The notes under the pieces are model-generated. The model did not search any database. It was not told the origin of the DNA and was given only the letters and a program-made list of their open reading frames with translations. Of a DNA stretch of 8,258 nt, positions 1 to 6,222 are shown piece by piece (within the stretch, counting starts at the first letter, position 1; every line of letters starts with the position of its first letter). The stretch covers positions 1,859-10,116 of the forward strand of contig DMNK01000031.1 of NCBI GenBank assembly GCA_003453695.1, given 5' to 3'. The stretch comes from Acidimicrobiaceae bacterium (GTDB taxonomy: Bacteria; Actinomycetota; Acidimicrobiia; Acidimicrobiales; UBA8190). Position numbers and translations under genes: made by a program.

Positions 1-2088
1 GTCGATGGCCACCATGCGGTTGGCGTAGTCGTCGTTGATCATGATCACCCCGCTCGGGAGCATCTCGGCCAGCGAAGGGTGGTTGAGCTCGCCGGGGCCG
101 GAGCTCACCTGGTAGCGGTACGAGACGTTCCCGGCCCGGTCGAACTCGACCAGGGCGCCGGGCTTGGCGTAGTCGGCCACCAGGTAGAGGTTGCTGCTCA
201 GCTGCTGGGGATCGGACGGGTAGCTGATCGGCAGGTGTGCGGCCCACACGAACTGCCCCGTCGTCGTCCACTCGCTGACCCACGACCCGTTGATCTCCGA
301 GACGAGCAGGTCGCCGTTGGCGAGCGGGGTGTCGCCGTTGGGGGATCCGATGGATGTGGGAGGCCGGTGCACACATCGGCCGTTGGTGCCGATCTGGGTG
401 GCCACGGCGCCGTTCTGGTTCAGCACCAACACCCGGCAGTTCTGGGCGTCGGCCACCGAGATCTGCCCGTTCTTGAGCAGGTAGGCGTCGTCGGGCTCGT
501 GCAGGTAGCCGGGAGCGGTCCCGGGCTGCTTGGGATGGCCGTAGGACCAGACGATCTTGCCGGAGGGGTAGCCGATCTCGACGATCGTCTCGTTCTCCTC
601 CTGGTTGGAGATGATGGCCGTCCCGTGATTGACGAAGAAGGCGTCGTCGGGGAAGTAGAAGCCGAGCGGGTCGGGCGGGGAGCTCGGCGACGGATACGTC
701 CACACCACGTGGTTGGTGTCGTCGAACAGCAGCAGCCGGTTGTTGCCACGGTCGGCAACGAGCAAGTGGTCGCCGAAGAAGGGAGACCCCGCCCCGCTGG
801 CACCGGCCGTCCCGAAGGCCGAGTCGGGCTTGAGCGTCTGCACCACCGCTTGCTGGCTGGCCCCGGCCTCACCGCCCACGATCCATGCCGTGTCGCCCAG
901 GACGGCGACTGATGCGTGGGACACGGGCACCTGCAGCTGCCCGGCTTGGAGCAGCTTTCCGTTCGACGGTTGGTATGCCCAGATCGTCCCGATGGTCGTA
1001 CTGGCCACGGTTCCGGTGAGCCGCGCCTGCGGCGGCCCCGGTGACACGTAGGCGTCGGGGACGGCGCCCGAAGCACCCGCGCCCGGGTTGGTCGTGCCCG
1101 GGGGGCCGAGCTGGGTGGTGCCCACGCCGGTGACGGTGGACTGCGCCACCGAGCTCACCCCGCCCGCCACGTAGACGTGGCCCCCTACCGACACCGCCGT
1201 CGCGCCTGCCAGGGGCATGGGCAGATGCCCAACGACGGTCGCCTTGTGGGCTTGGGTGTCGACCATCTGGATGTCGTCGACGGGACTGGCGGCTGCGGTG
1301 ATCGCCTGTCCGCCGAAGACGTAGATCTTGGCGCCCTGCGTGGCGACGGCGGGGTAGCGCACGGGAACGGGTAAGGCGGCCACGTCGTCGAAGCTCGTGC
1401 CGTTCGTCGTGGCGAGCACCTCTGGATCAGGTCGGCTCCCGTCGTACCCGCCGACGACGTACGCCGTATTGCCGATGGTGACGGCGGCGGCATCGGAGCG
1501 GGGCTGCGGAAGCGACCCGATGACCGAGGCGCCGGCGCGAGCCGGGCTGCCCGCTCCACCGGCGGTCGCTGCGCCGAAGGCCTGCACCGTGGCCACCGTG
1601 CCCGGCGATCCCCCCCCGAAGAGGACGTCGCGCCCTTGCAACACGGTGCCGGCGGCGTCGTGGAGGCCGCCGGACAGCTGCCCGATGCTCGACAGCGTCC
1701 CCACAGAGGGGTTGAGGGTGTAGACGCCGGGAGCTGACGTGTTGCCGTTGAGCCCCCCCAGGATGACCAGGTTCGAGCCGGAACCGGCCAGCACCACGGA
1801 CCGGCTGATGGGGGCGGCCAGCCGCCAGGGGAGCAGGCCCGACTCGGCGGCCGGGATGCCTGCGTTGTCACCTGCGGCGGACGGTGGCATGTCGCCCCCG
1901 GAAGCTCTCGGGGGCGGAGAAGACGACGAACTGGCCCAGACGCCGATGACGGCGACGAGGGCGAGCAACCCGATGACAGCGAGGAAGCGTCGTCGCCGGA
2001 CGGCTGCCGGAACGGGGCGCCTCGGTCCGCCCCAACCGGCCGCCGGCGACGGCGGCGCCGGGCGACCGCGGTTGAAAGCTTCGGGCAC
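1..2088 (-). CDS. Membrane-anchored Kelch / NHL-like double beta-propeller protein (3' end outside window)
   Basis: The frame is open from a GTG at 2088 to the left edge: 696 codons with no stop, and the C-terminus is missing. The start is supported by GAAAGGA (2100-2094) five bases upstream. Residues 1-34 are Pro/Arg-rich and end in RRRR; residues 35-52 form one hydrophobic segment, so the protein is probably an N-in anchor with the rest outside the membrane. A Ser/Pro linker follows. Six Kelch-type double-glycine signatures lie near residues 111, 157, 213, 259, 309 and 405, for example AYVVGGYDG and IYVFGGQA. Spacing is 46-56 residues except for a Gly/Pro/Thr-rich insert between the last two. 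From about 440 the pattern changes to NHL or arylsulfotransferase-like strands (LLVADRGNNRLLLFD, ISVADAQNCRVLVLNQNG, YLVADYAKPGALVEFD). The only cysteines are C551 and C572. Ligand and function are unknown; binding or scaffolding is an inference. The gene may be co-transcribed with the MBL gene upstream. Confidence 0.9.
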   Translation of the reverse strand, partial: MPEAFNRGRPAPPSPAAGWGGPRRPVPAAVRRRRFLAVIGLLALVAVIGVWASSSSSPPPRASGGDMPPSAAGDNAGIPAAESGLLPWRLAAPISRSVVLAGSGSNLVILGGLNGNTSAPGVYTLNPSVGTLSSIGQLSGGLHDAAGTVLQGRDVLFGGGSPGTVATVQAFGAATAGGAGSPARAGASVIGSLPQPRSDAAAVTIGNTAYVVGGYDGSRPDPEVLATTNGTSFDDVAALPVPVRYPAVATQGAKIYVFGGQAITAAASPVDDIQMVDTQAHKATVVGHLPMPLAGATAVSVGGHVYVAGGVSSVAQSTVTGVGTTQLGPPGTTNPGAGASGAVPDAYVSPGPPQARLTGTVASTTIGTIWAYQPSNGKLLQAGQLQVPVSHASVAVLGDTAWIVGGEAGASQQAVVQTLKPDSAFGTAGASGAGSPFFGDHLLVADRGNNRLLLFDDTNHVVWTYPSPSSPPDPLGFYFPDDAFFVNHGTAIISNQEENETIVEIGYPSGKIVWSYGHPKQPGTAPGYLHEPDDAYLLKNGQISVADAQNCRVLVLNQNGAVATQIGTNGRCVHRPPTSIGSPNGDTPLANGDLLVSEINGSWVSEWTTTGQFVWAAHLPISYPSDPQQLSSNLYLVADYAKPGALVEFDRAGNVSYRYQVSSGPGELNHPSLAEMLPSGVIMINDDYANRMVAID

Positions 2089-2109
2089 AGCGGTCCTTTC
2101 CTATCGCGT

Positions 2110-2135
2110 CCCGGTGCGACGGAGCATGCACCGGG
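2110..2135 (-). other. 8-bp GC hairpin between the MBL and Kelch genes
   Basis: CCCGGTGC (2110-2117) pairs perfectly with GCACCGGG (2128-2135) around a 10-base loop. It lies about 20 bases after the MBL stop codon and about 10 bases before the Shine-Dalgarno of the Kelch gene, both on the minus strand. There is no T-tract after it, so it is not a canonical intrinsic terminator. It could be a weak or Rho-assisted terminator, an mRNA-stability hairpin between two cotranscribed genes, or chance in GC-rich DNA. Confidence 0.4.
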
Positions 2136-2155
2136 TGCGGGTCTTCAGATGCCCG

Positions 2156-3205
2156 TCAGGATTCAGGCAGCAGGAAGAACCGGCTGGGGTCGGTGCCTTC
2201 TCGACGTACCCGTTGATGGTTCTCGAGAAGCACGATGTGGGCGAAGGTCTCACCTACCGCCGCCCGTTGCATGAAGTCGGGGATCTGGTCCCACGGGCGC
2301 GACCACGTCAGCTGAATCGACAGCTCCCAGGCGGTGAGCCCCGGGTGGTCCCGTAACAGTCGTTCGATCTCGGCCAGGCGATCGGCGTGGTGGATGATGA
2401 TCTCGTCCAGACGGGCGCCCAGGTCGGCGAACCGGTACTCGTGAGCGGGCAGCACTTCGTCGACGCCCAGGTTCTGCACCTTCAGCAGAGATTCGAGGTA
2501 ATGGCCCAGTGGGTTCGGGAATTGCTGGGTGTGCACGCCGATATTGGGCGTGATGCGCGGGAGCACGTGGTCTCCCGAGAGCAGCAGGCGGTGCTCGTCG
2601 CTGTAGAAGCACACGTGCCCGGGCGAGTGCCCGGGTGTCCACACCGTCTGCAGGTCCCACCCGGGGATGTCCACCTGCTTGCCGTCCTCGAACAGCACGT
2701 CGGGCTCGGCCATCGTGACCTGCGACCGGATCATCATCGACGCCATGTTCAGGTCGGGCAGCTTCATGGGCGGCACGCCGGCCTCTTCGAGGAACTCGCG
2801 CATACGGGCAAGCAGGTCGTCCGTCTCGATGTAACGCGCCTGGAGCATGGCGGCGTCGTCGGGGTGCAGTCCGATCCACGCCCCCGACTCCTCCCGCACC
2901 CTTCCGGCCAGCCCGTAGTGATCCGGATGGATGTGGGTGACGAGGACCGCCCGCACGTCGGCCAGCGAACCGCCCGCCTCCTCGAGCCCGCTGCACAAGG
3001 CCGAGAAGGCGTCCTCGGTGTTCCATCCGGCGTCGACGATGGCCACACCGGAGTCGAGCTCCAGGGCGTACACGAGGACGTAGCGCAGCGGGTTGTTGGG
3101 GATGGGCACCGGGATCGACCACAGACCCGGCCGGACCTTCTCCACCGGCGGCATGACGTCGCGGTCCCACGCCGCCTTCTGCAGTACCCCGGTCACCTCC
3201 ACCAT
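2156..3205 (-). CDS. Metallo-beta-lactamase-fold hydrolase
   Basis: A 349-aa soluble protein of the MBL superfamily. Metal ligands are all present: THIHPDH at residues 90-96 (H91, H93, D95, H96), H193 in PGHSPGH, D212 in SGDH and H255 in PAHEYRF. The N-terminal strand motif PPVEKVRPGLWSIPVPIP starts near residue 19. A C-terminal helical domain (about 268-349, with HHADRLAEIERLLRDHPGLTAWEL) resembles the winged-helix-like tail of LACTB2-type and related MBL hydrolases. The fold predicts a two-metal hydrolase; the substrate (thioester, lactone, phosphodiester or other) cannot be read from the sequence. The ATG at 3205 was chosen because it keeps the conserved Trp and PPVE block and because no start codon lies in the ten codons upstream. 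No Shine-Dalgarno precedes it, and TACGGT (3220-3215) lies nine bases upstream, so a leaderless mRNA is possible. The frame stays open upstream to 3637, but that extension is low-complexity and overlaps the divergent gene. The product lies 67 bases upstream of the Kelch gene. Confidence 0.92.
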   Translation of the reverse strand: MVEVTGVLQKAAWDRDVMPPVEKVRPGLWSIPVPIPNNPLRYVLVYALELDSGVAIVDAGWNTEDAFSALCSGLEEAGGSLADVRAVLVTHIHPDHYGLAGRVREESGAWIGLHPDDAAMLQARYIETDDLLARMREFLEEAGVPPMKLPDLNMASMMIRSQVTMAEPDVLFEDGKQVDIPGWDLQTVWTPGHSPGHVCFYSDEHRLLLSGDHVLPRITPNIGVHTQQFPNPLGHYLESLLKVQNLGVDEVLPAHEYRFADLGARLDEIIIHHADRLAEIERLLRDHPGLTAWELSIQLTWSRPWDQIPDFMQRAAVGETFAHIVLLENHQRVRREGTDPSRFFLLPES

Positions 3206-3425
3206 CGCCGCTGCACCGTAGGCGGGACCGTGACGCTTGGACCAACGGCCCCGACGACCGGGCGGGCTGCCGGGCGCCGTCTCTGTCTGGGGCCGATTCG
3301 ACCGCGCAACGTGTTGTGCGTGCCGAGCGCGTACCTCGGCGGGCACGCCCGATTCTCCCTGGTGGCGAGCACGTCCGGAGTTTTCGTGGTCACTCTGCGG
3401 GGTAATAGAGACGTGGCGTGGCATA

Positions 3426-3458
3426 ACCACATACGTCCCATTGACCACATTCGTCACA
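3426..3458 (+). repeat. 15-bp imperfect direct repeat overlapping the -35 box
   Basis: ACCACATACGTCCCA (3426-3440) and ACCACATTCGTCACA (3444-3458) match at 13 of 15 positions. They are separated by TTG, giving an 18-bp period. The second copy begins inside the -35 hexamer TTGACC and the first lies directly upstream of it. Two tandem sites of this size at a promoter are typical of an activator or response-regulator operator; the regulator is not identifiable from this window. Confidence 0.6.
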
Positions 3459-3469
3459 ACGCTTACGCT
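3441..3469 (+). promoter_or_regulatory. Predicted sigma-70/HrdB-type promoter for the GGDEF-EAL gene
   Basis: TTGACC (3441-3446), a 17-base spacer and TACGCT (3464-3469) match the TTGACN-N17-TANNNT pattern of actinobacterial housekeeping promoters. The start site would be near 3476, leaving a leader of about 95 bases before the GTG start. It sits in the least GC-rich part of the divergent region. Prediction only. Confidence 0.6.
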
Positions 3470-3477
3470 CACTCCGC

Positions 3478-3546
3478 ACCACCATCGGTGGTTCCGGGGG
3501 GCAGGGCCGGCATCGGCCCAGGCCAGGGCGGCGGTCGCGGAACCGC
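3478..3546 (+). promoter_or_regulatory. Three tandem hairpins in the GGDEF-EAL 5' leader
   Basis: Three perfect stems follow one another between the predicted start site and the ribosome binding site. ACCACC/GGTGGT (3478-3492) has a 3-base loop, GGGCCG/CGGCCC (3504-3519) a GCAT loop, and GCGGT/ACCGC (3531-3546) a 6-base loop. They lie in the predicted untranslated leader. They do not match any riboswitch consensus I can recognise, including the cyclic-di-GMP classes. Short GC stems arise easily by chance in this composition. Confidence 0.35.
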
Positions 3547-3570
3547 ACCGATGACGATCGGAGCACAGTG

Positions 3571-5364
3571 GTGAGTGAGCGCATCGTGCACATCTCGAAG
3601 CGCCGGACCGGCTGGGCCGGCGTCGACCCCACCGCACCGTGGCGCGAGCGTCTGCGCACCGTGCTCGATCTGTCCCGGGACGCCTTCGTCGAGACCGACG
3701 GCGACGGTGTGGTGACGGAATGGAACCGGCAAGCCGAGCTGCTGTTCGGCTGGGGCCGCGACGACGTCACCGGGCGGCCGGTCGACTCGTTTCTCGTCCC
3801 GTCCCGTTACGTCTCTCGCCTGAACGCCGAGCTCGGCCGGGCCCGGGACAGCGGCGTGGAGCGCACCGCCCCCCGGGAGCTGTTGCTCAACCATCGCGAC
3901 GGTCATGAGGTGCACGTGACCAGTACGGCCTACGTCGTGGGCACGGGCGCAGAACTGCGCATCGGCGGCTTCATGCAGGAGCTGGGCGACGCCGCTGCCG
4001 CCGAGGAAGCGCTGGCCCATGCCTACCTCCACGACTCGCTCACCGGCTTGCCCAACCGGACCTTGTTCACCTACCGGCTCGCCTACGCACTGGCCACGGC
4101 GCACAACCAGTCCGGGTCGGTGGCGGTGCTCGTGCTCGACCTCGACCGGTTCAAGGCGGTCAACGACGGGCTCGGCCACGAGGTCGGCGACGAGCTGCTG
4201 GTGGCCGTGGCCACCCGGCTCGTCTCTGCGGCGGTGCCCGACAACCCCGGGGCGGCCGGGACACCGGAGCTCGTGGCGCGGCTGGGCGGGGACGAGTTCC
4301 TGGTGCTGTTCCACGGCGAGGCAGCCGAGAACGACGCACTGACCTTCTCGGACCGGGTCATGTCGGCGCTGGCCGAGCCGGTCATGGCGGGGGGCGCCGA
4401 GATCTTCGTGAGCGCCAGCGTCGGCATCGCCACCAACAAGGCGGGATCGGTGAGCGAGCCCACGCCCCTGCTCTCCAATGCCGACGCCGCCATGCACCAG
4501 GCCAAGCGGCGGGGTGGCCGGCGGGTGGAGGTGTTCGGGGAGGCCCTGCGCCTGCGGGTGCTCGACCGCATGAACACCGAGCACGCCCTCCACTGGGCGC
4601 TCGAACGTCGGGAGCTGCAGCTGCTGTACCAGCCGGTGGTGGCCATGGACGACGGTCGTCCGGTGGCGAGTGAAGCGTTGCTGCGATGGGACCACCCTGA
4701 GCAAGGGCTCATGAGCCCCGACCGTTTCATCCCGGTGGCCGAGGAGAGCGGCCTGATCATCCCCATCGGCGCCTGGGTGCTGGACCAGGCCTGCGCGCAG
4801 CTGGCCCGGTGGCAGCAGGGAGGCTGGTCGGGAACGGGCGCCGCCGTCGAGGTCAACCTCTCGGCCCGGCAGATCGACCATCCCGGGATCGTCGACAGCG
4901 TGCAGCGCGCCCTGGCCGAGAGCGGGGCCGACCCGGCCCGCCTCACCCTGGAGATCACCGAGAGCGCCCTCATGGACGACGCCCGCTCTGCGCTGCGGGT
5001 GCTGCACTCGCTCAAGGATCTCGGGGTGGCTCTGGCCATCGACGACTTCGGAACCGGCTACTCGTCTCTCGCCTACCTCCAGCGGTTCCCGCTCGACGCC
5101 CTCAAGGTCGACAAGCGGTTCGTGGCGGGGCTGGTCGACCCGGGCGGACCGGAGATCGTGGGAGCGGTGGTGGGCCTGGCCCACGCCCTGGGCCTCGAGG
5201 TGATCGCCGAAGGGGTGGAGACCGAGCGTCAGGCCGAGGAGCTGCGCGGGCTCGGCTGCGACTACGCCCAGGGCTACCTCTTCAGCCGCCCCTTGCGGCC
5301 CGCCGACCTGGCCATCCGCTACGGCCGGGGGAGGTCCCGGCGCCTGGCCGGGGCCGGCGCCTAG
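3571..5364 (+). CDS. PAS-GGDEF-EAL cyclic-di-GMP turnover protein
   Basis: A 597-aa soluble protein with no membrane segment. Order: PAS sensor (about 27-135, with AFVETDGDGVVTEWN), GGDEF diguanylate cyclase (about 150-325), EAL phosphodiesterase (about 335-585). The cyclase site looks intact: D190 in LDLDRF, N198, and GGDEF at 239-243. The RxxD inhibitory site expected at 230-233 is replaced by GTPE. The EAL domain has its usual catalytic set: E368 of EAL, N429 (VNLSARQ), E461 (LEITES), D491/D492 (DDFGTGYSS), K512, E547 (AEGVE) and Q567. It should therefore make or degrade cyclic-di-GMP, with the PAS domain setting the balance; the net direction cannot be predicted. GGAG at 3560-3563 sits 7 bases before the GTG at 3571, preferred here, and only 4 before an adjacent GTG at 3568. 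It is transcribed away from the MBL gene, from the promoter at 3441-3469. Confidence 0.95.
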   Translation: MSERIVHISKRRTGWAGVDPTAPWRERLRTVLDLSRDAFVETDGDGVVTEWNRQAELLFGWGRDDVTGRPVDSFLVPSRYVSRLNAELGRARDSGVERTAPRELLLNHRDGHEVHVTSTAYVVGTGAELRIGGFMQELGDAAAAEEALAHAYLHDSLTGLPNRTLFTYRLAYALATAHNQSGSVAVLVLDLDRFKAVNDGLGHEVGDELLVAVATRLVSAAVPDNPGAAGTPELVARLGGDEFLVLFHGEAAENDALTFSDRVMSALAEPVMAGGAEIFVSASVGIATNKAGSVSEPTPLLSNADAAMHQAKRRGGRRVEVFGEALRLRVLDRMNTEHALHWALERRELQLLYQPVVAMDDGRPVASEALLRWDHPEQGLMSPDRFIPVAEESGLIIPIGAWVLDQACAQLARWQQGGWSGTGAAVEVNLSARQIDHPGIVDSVQRALAESGADPARLTLEITESALMDDARSALRVLHSLKDLGVALAIDDFGTGYSSLAYLQRFPLDALKVDKRFVAGLVDPGGPEIVGAVVGLAHALGLEVIAEGVETERQAEELRGLGCDYAQGYLFSRPLRPADLAIRYGRGRSRRLAGAGA

Positions 5365-5436
5365 CCGTCCCTTCGGCGCTTCCTCGGCACATCGTCCCTG
5401 CTCACAGCCTTGGGAATGCTGTTGGCCGAAAGATGG

Positions 5437-5442
5437 TTGACA
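5437..5442 (+). promoter_or_regulatory. Consensus -35 box TTGACA upstream of yceI-like gene
   Basis: A perfect TTGACA lies 72 bases before the start codon. No convincing TANNNT -10 box appears 16-18 bases downstream, so the promoter is incomplete by consensus. If it is real, the -10 region and start site fall inside the 14-bp repeat array just downstream. Confidence 0.35.
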
Positions 5443-5446
5443 GCAC

Positions 5447-5502
5447 AAAGGTTGTTAGCCAAAGCTTGTAGGTGCAAGCTTGCATCGGCAAGCTTCAGGA
5501 CG
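5447..5502 (+). repeat. Four-unit 14-bp-period AAGCTTG array in the yceI-like leader
   Basis: Consecutive 14-base units are AAAGGTTGTTAGCC (5447), AAAGCTTGTAGGTG (5461), CAAGCTTGCATCGG (5475) and CAAGCTTCAGGACG (5489). The conserved part is the first half of each unit. AAGCTT occurs exactly at 5462, 5476 and 5490. The array also gives two inverted repeats: AAGCTTG-N6-CAAGCTT (5462-5481) and AAGCTTGC-N4-GCAAGCTT (5476-5495). The central GCAAGCTTGC (5474-5483) is itself a 10-bp palindrome. It ends directly against the ribosome binding site (GAAGGAG, 5502-5508). It is either an operator array, for example of the MarR type which uses such palindromes, or a folded RNA leader. Confidence 0.65.
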
Positions 5503-5513
5503 AAGGAGTCGCC

Positions 5514-6107
5514 ATGACCAGCACAGTCACCCAGTTGACCCGGGATTACGAGGGCGCCACGGTGCCCCAGGCCGGTGAGTACGCCATCGACCCCGCCCAC
5601 ACCAGTGTGGAGTTCGTGGCCCGCCACATGATGGTGAGCAAGGTCCGGGGCCGCTTCGGCAGCTTCTCGGGCACCGTCGTCATCGGCGAGGTACCCGAGG
5701 CTTCACGCGTGGACGTGACCATCGACCCGGCCAGCGTGTCGACCGGGAACCCGGATCGGGACGCCCATCTGATGAGCCCCGACTTCTTCGAGGTCGAGAC
5801 CTACCCGACGTGGGAGTTCCGCAGCACCAAGGTCGAGCACGAGCGGGGCGACCACTGGAAGGTGACCGGGGACCTCACCCTGCACGGGGTGACCAAGCCG
5901 GTGGTGCTGGACGTGGAGTTCGCCGGGGCGTCGCCCACGCCGTGGGGGACCAACGCCATCGGGTTCACGGCCTCGACCGAGATCGACCGTGACGACTTCG
6001 GGATCAGCTTCAACGCCGCCCTCGAGACCGGTGGAGTCGTGGTCGGCAAGCGGGTGCGCATCGAGCTCGAGGTCGAGGCCAGCACCGCCGCCGCCCAGGC
6101 CGCCTGA
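5514..6107 (+). CDS. YceI-family lipocalin-like protein (cytoplasmic form)
   Basis: A 197-aa protein matching the YceI family over nearly its whole length. The opening strand GEYAIDPAHTSVEFVARHMMVSKVRGRF (residues 21-48) and DPASVSTGNPDRDAHLMSPDFF (71-92) are hallmarks. They are followed by TYPTWEFRST, VTGDLTLHGVTKPV and the C-terminal IGFTASTEIDRDDFGISFN. Family members form an elongated beta-barrel that in solved cases binds polyisoprenoid chains. The Escherichia coli protein is periplasmic; this one has no signal peptide (MTSTVTQLTRDYEG), so it probably acts in the cytoplasm. The ATG follows GAAGGAG (5502-5508) by five bases. An in-frame start at 5472 exists but would translate through the repeat array, so it was rejected. 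Regulation is likely through the array upstream. The ligand is unknown. Confidence 0.94.
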   Translation: MTSTVTQLTRDYEGATVPQAGEYAIDPAHTSVEFVARHMMVSKVRGRFGSFSGTVVIGEVPEASRVDVTIDPASVSTGNPDRDAHLMSPDFFEVETYPTWEFRSTKVEHERGDHWKVTGDLTLHGVTKPVVLDVEFAGASPTPWGTNAIGFTASTEIDRDDFGISFNAALETGGVVVGKRVRIELEVEASTAAAQAA

Positions 6108-6124
6108 GGACGACGGCGTCACCT

Positions 6125-6138
6125 GGCGCTTCGGCGCC
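6125..6138 (+). other. UUCG-tetraloop hairpin after the yceI-like gene
   Basis: GGCGC (6125-6129) and GCGCC (6134-6138) enclose TTCG, giving a C(UUCG)G tetraloop, one of the most stable RNA hairpins. It starts 17 bases after the stop codon. No T-tract follows, so it is more likely a 3'-end stabiliser or part of a compound terminator than a complete intrinsic terminator. Confidence 0.45.
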
Positions 6139-6159
6139 CTTCGTAGCCGCTTGACCTGC

Positions 6160-6189
6160 CTGCGCCCCGGTCTTCCCCCCGGGGCGCAG
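6160..6189 (+). terminator. 11-bp GC hairpin, terminator-like, between yceI-like and DUF2252 genes
   Basis: CTGCGCCCCGG (6160-6170) pairs perfectly with CCGGGGCGCAG (6179-6189) around an 8-base pyrimidine loop. It begins 52 bases after the YceI stop and ends 33 bases before the DUF2252 start. There is no U-tract, which is common for GC-rich actinobacterial terminators. It could end YceI transcription or attenuate readthrough into DUF2252. Confidence 0.5.
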
Positions 6190-6222
6190 ACGCGTCGAGC
6201 ATCATGGCCTCGGGAGGAGGCC

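Larger units (their letters stand above)
3206..3567. other. Divergent intergenic region (362 bases) between MBL and GGDEF-EAL genes
   Basis: No convincing coding sequence is seen here on either strand. The MBL-proximal part (3206-3370) is GC-rich and featureless apart from a possible leaderless -10 (TACGGT, minus strand, 3220-3215). The centre (about 3380-3470) is clearly less GC-rich, as expected for a regulatory region. It holds the plus-strand promoter and direct repeats annotated separately, plus a short inverted repeat GTGG-N5-CCAC (3418-3430). The GGDEF-proximal part holds three small hairpins and then the ribosome binding site. Confidence 0.7.

Noticed and set aside
79..912. A 277-codon plus-strand open frame inside the Kelch/NHL gene
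   Set aside because: It is antisense to continuous Kelch/NHL coding sequence and has no ribosome binding site or recognisable motif.
3206..3637. N-terminal extension of the MBL hydrolase (493-aa version)
   Set aside because: The extra residues are low-complexity and Arg-rich, cover the divergent promoter region and overlap the GGDEF-EAL gene. The family N-terminus begins near the ATG at 3205.
5356..5380. Possible terminator hairpin at the end of the GGDEF-EAL gene
   Set aside because: Only five base pairs (GCGCC/GGCGC) around a 13-base loop containing the stop codon, and no T-tract; too weak to call.
3469..5448. A 659-codon open frame on the minus strand across the GGDEF-EAL gene
   Set aside because: It is fully antisense to a gene with clear PAS, GGDEF and EAL motifs. 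Its His/Gln/Gly/Arg-rich product matches no family and is typical of antisense frames in GC-rich DNA.
5472..5513. Earlier in-frame start for the YceI protein
   Set aside because: It would translate the repeat array and the strong GAAGGAG site; the ATG at 5514 has ideal spacing and matches the family start.
6151..6179. TTGACC at 6151 as a promoter for the DUF2252 gene
   Set aside because: No -10-like sequence occurs 16-18 bases downstream; that position is a run of C inside the hairpin.
5989..6222. Upstream in-frame extension of the DUF2252 protein
   Set aside because: It overlaps the end of the yceI-like gene and the 11-bp hairpin, and the ATG at 6223 has a GGAGG five bases upstream.
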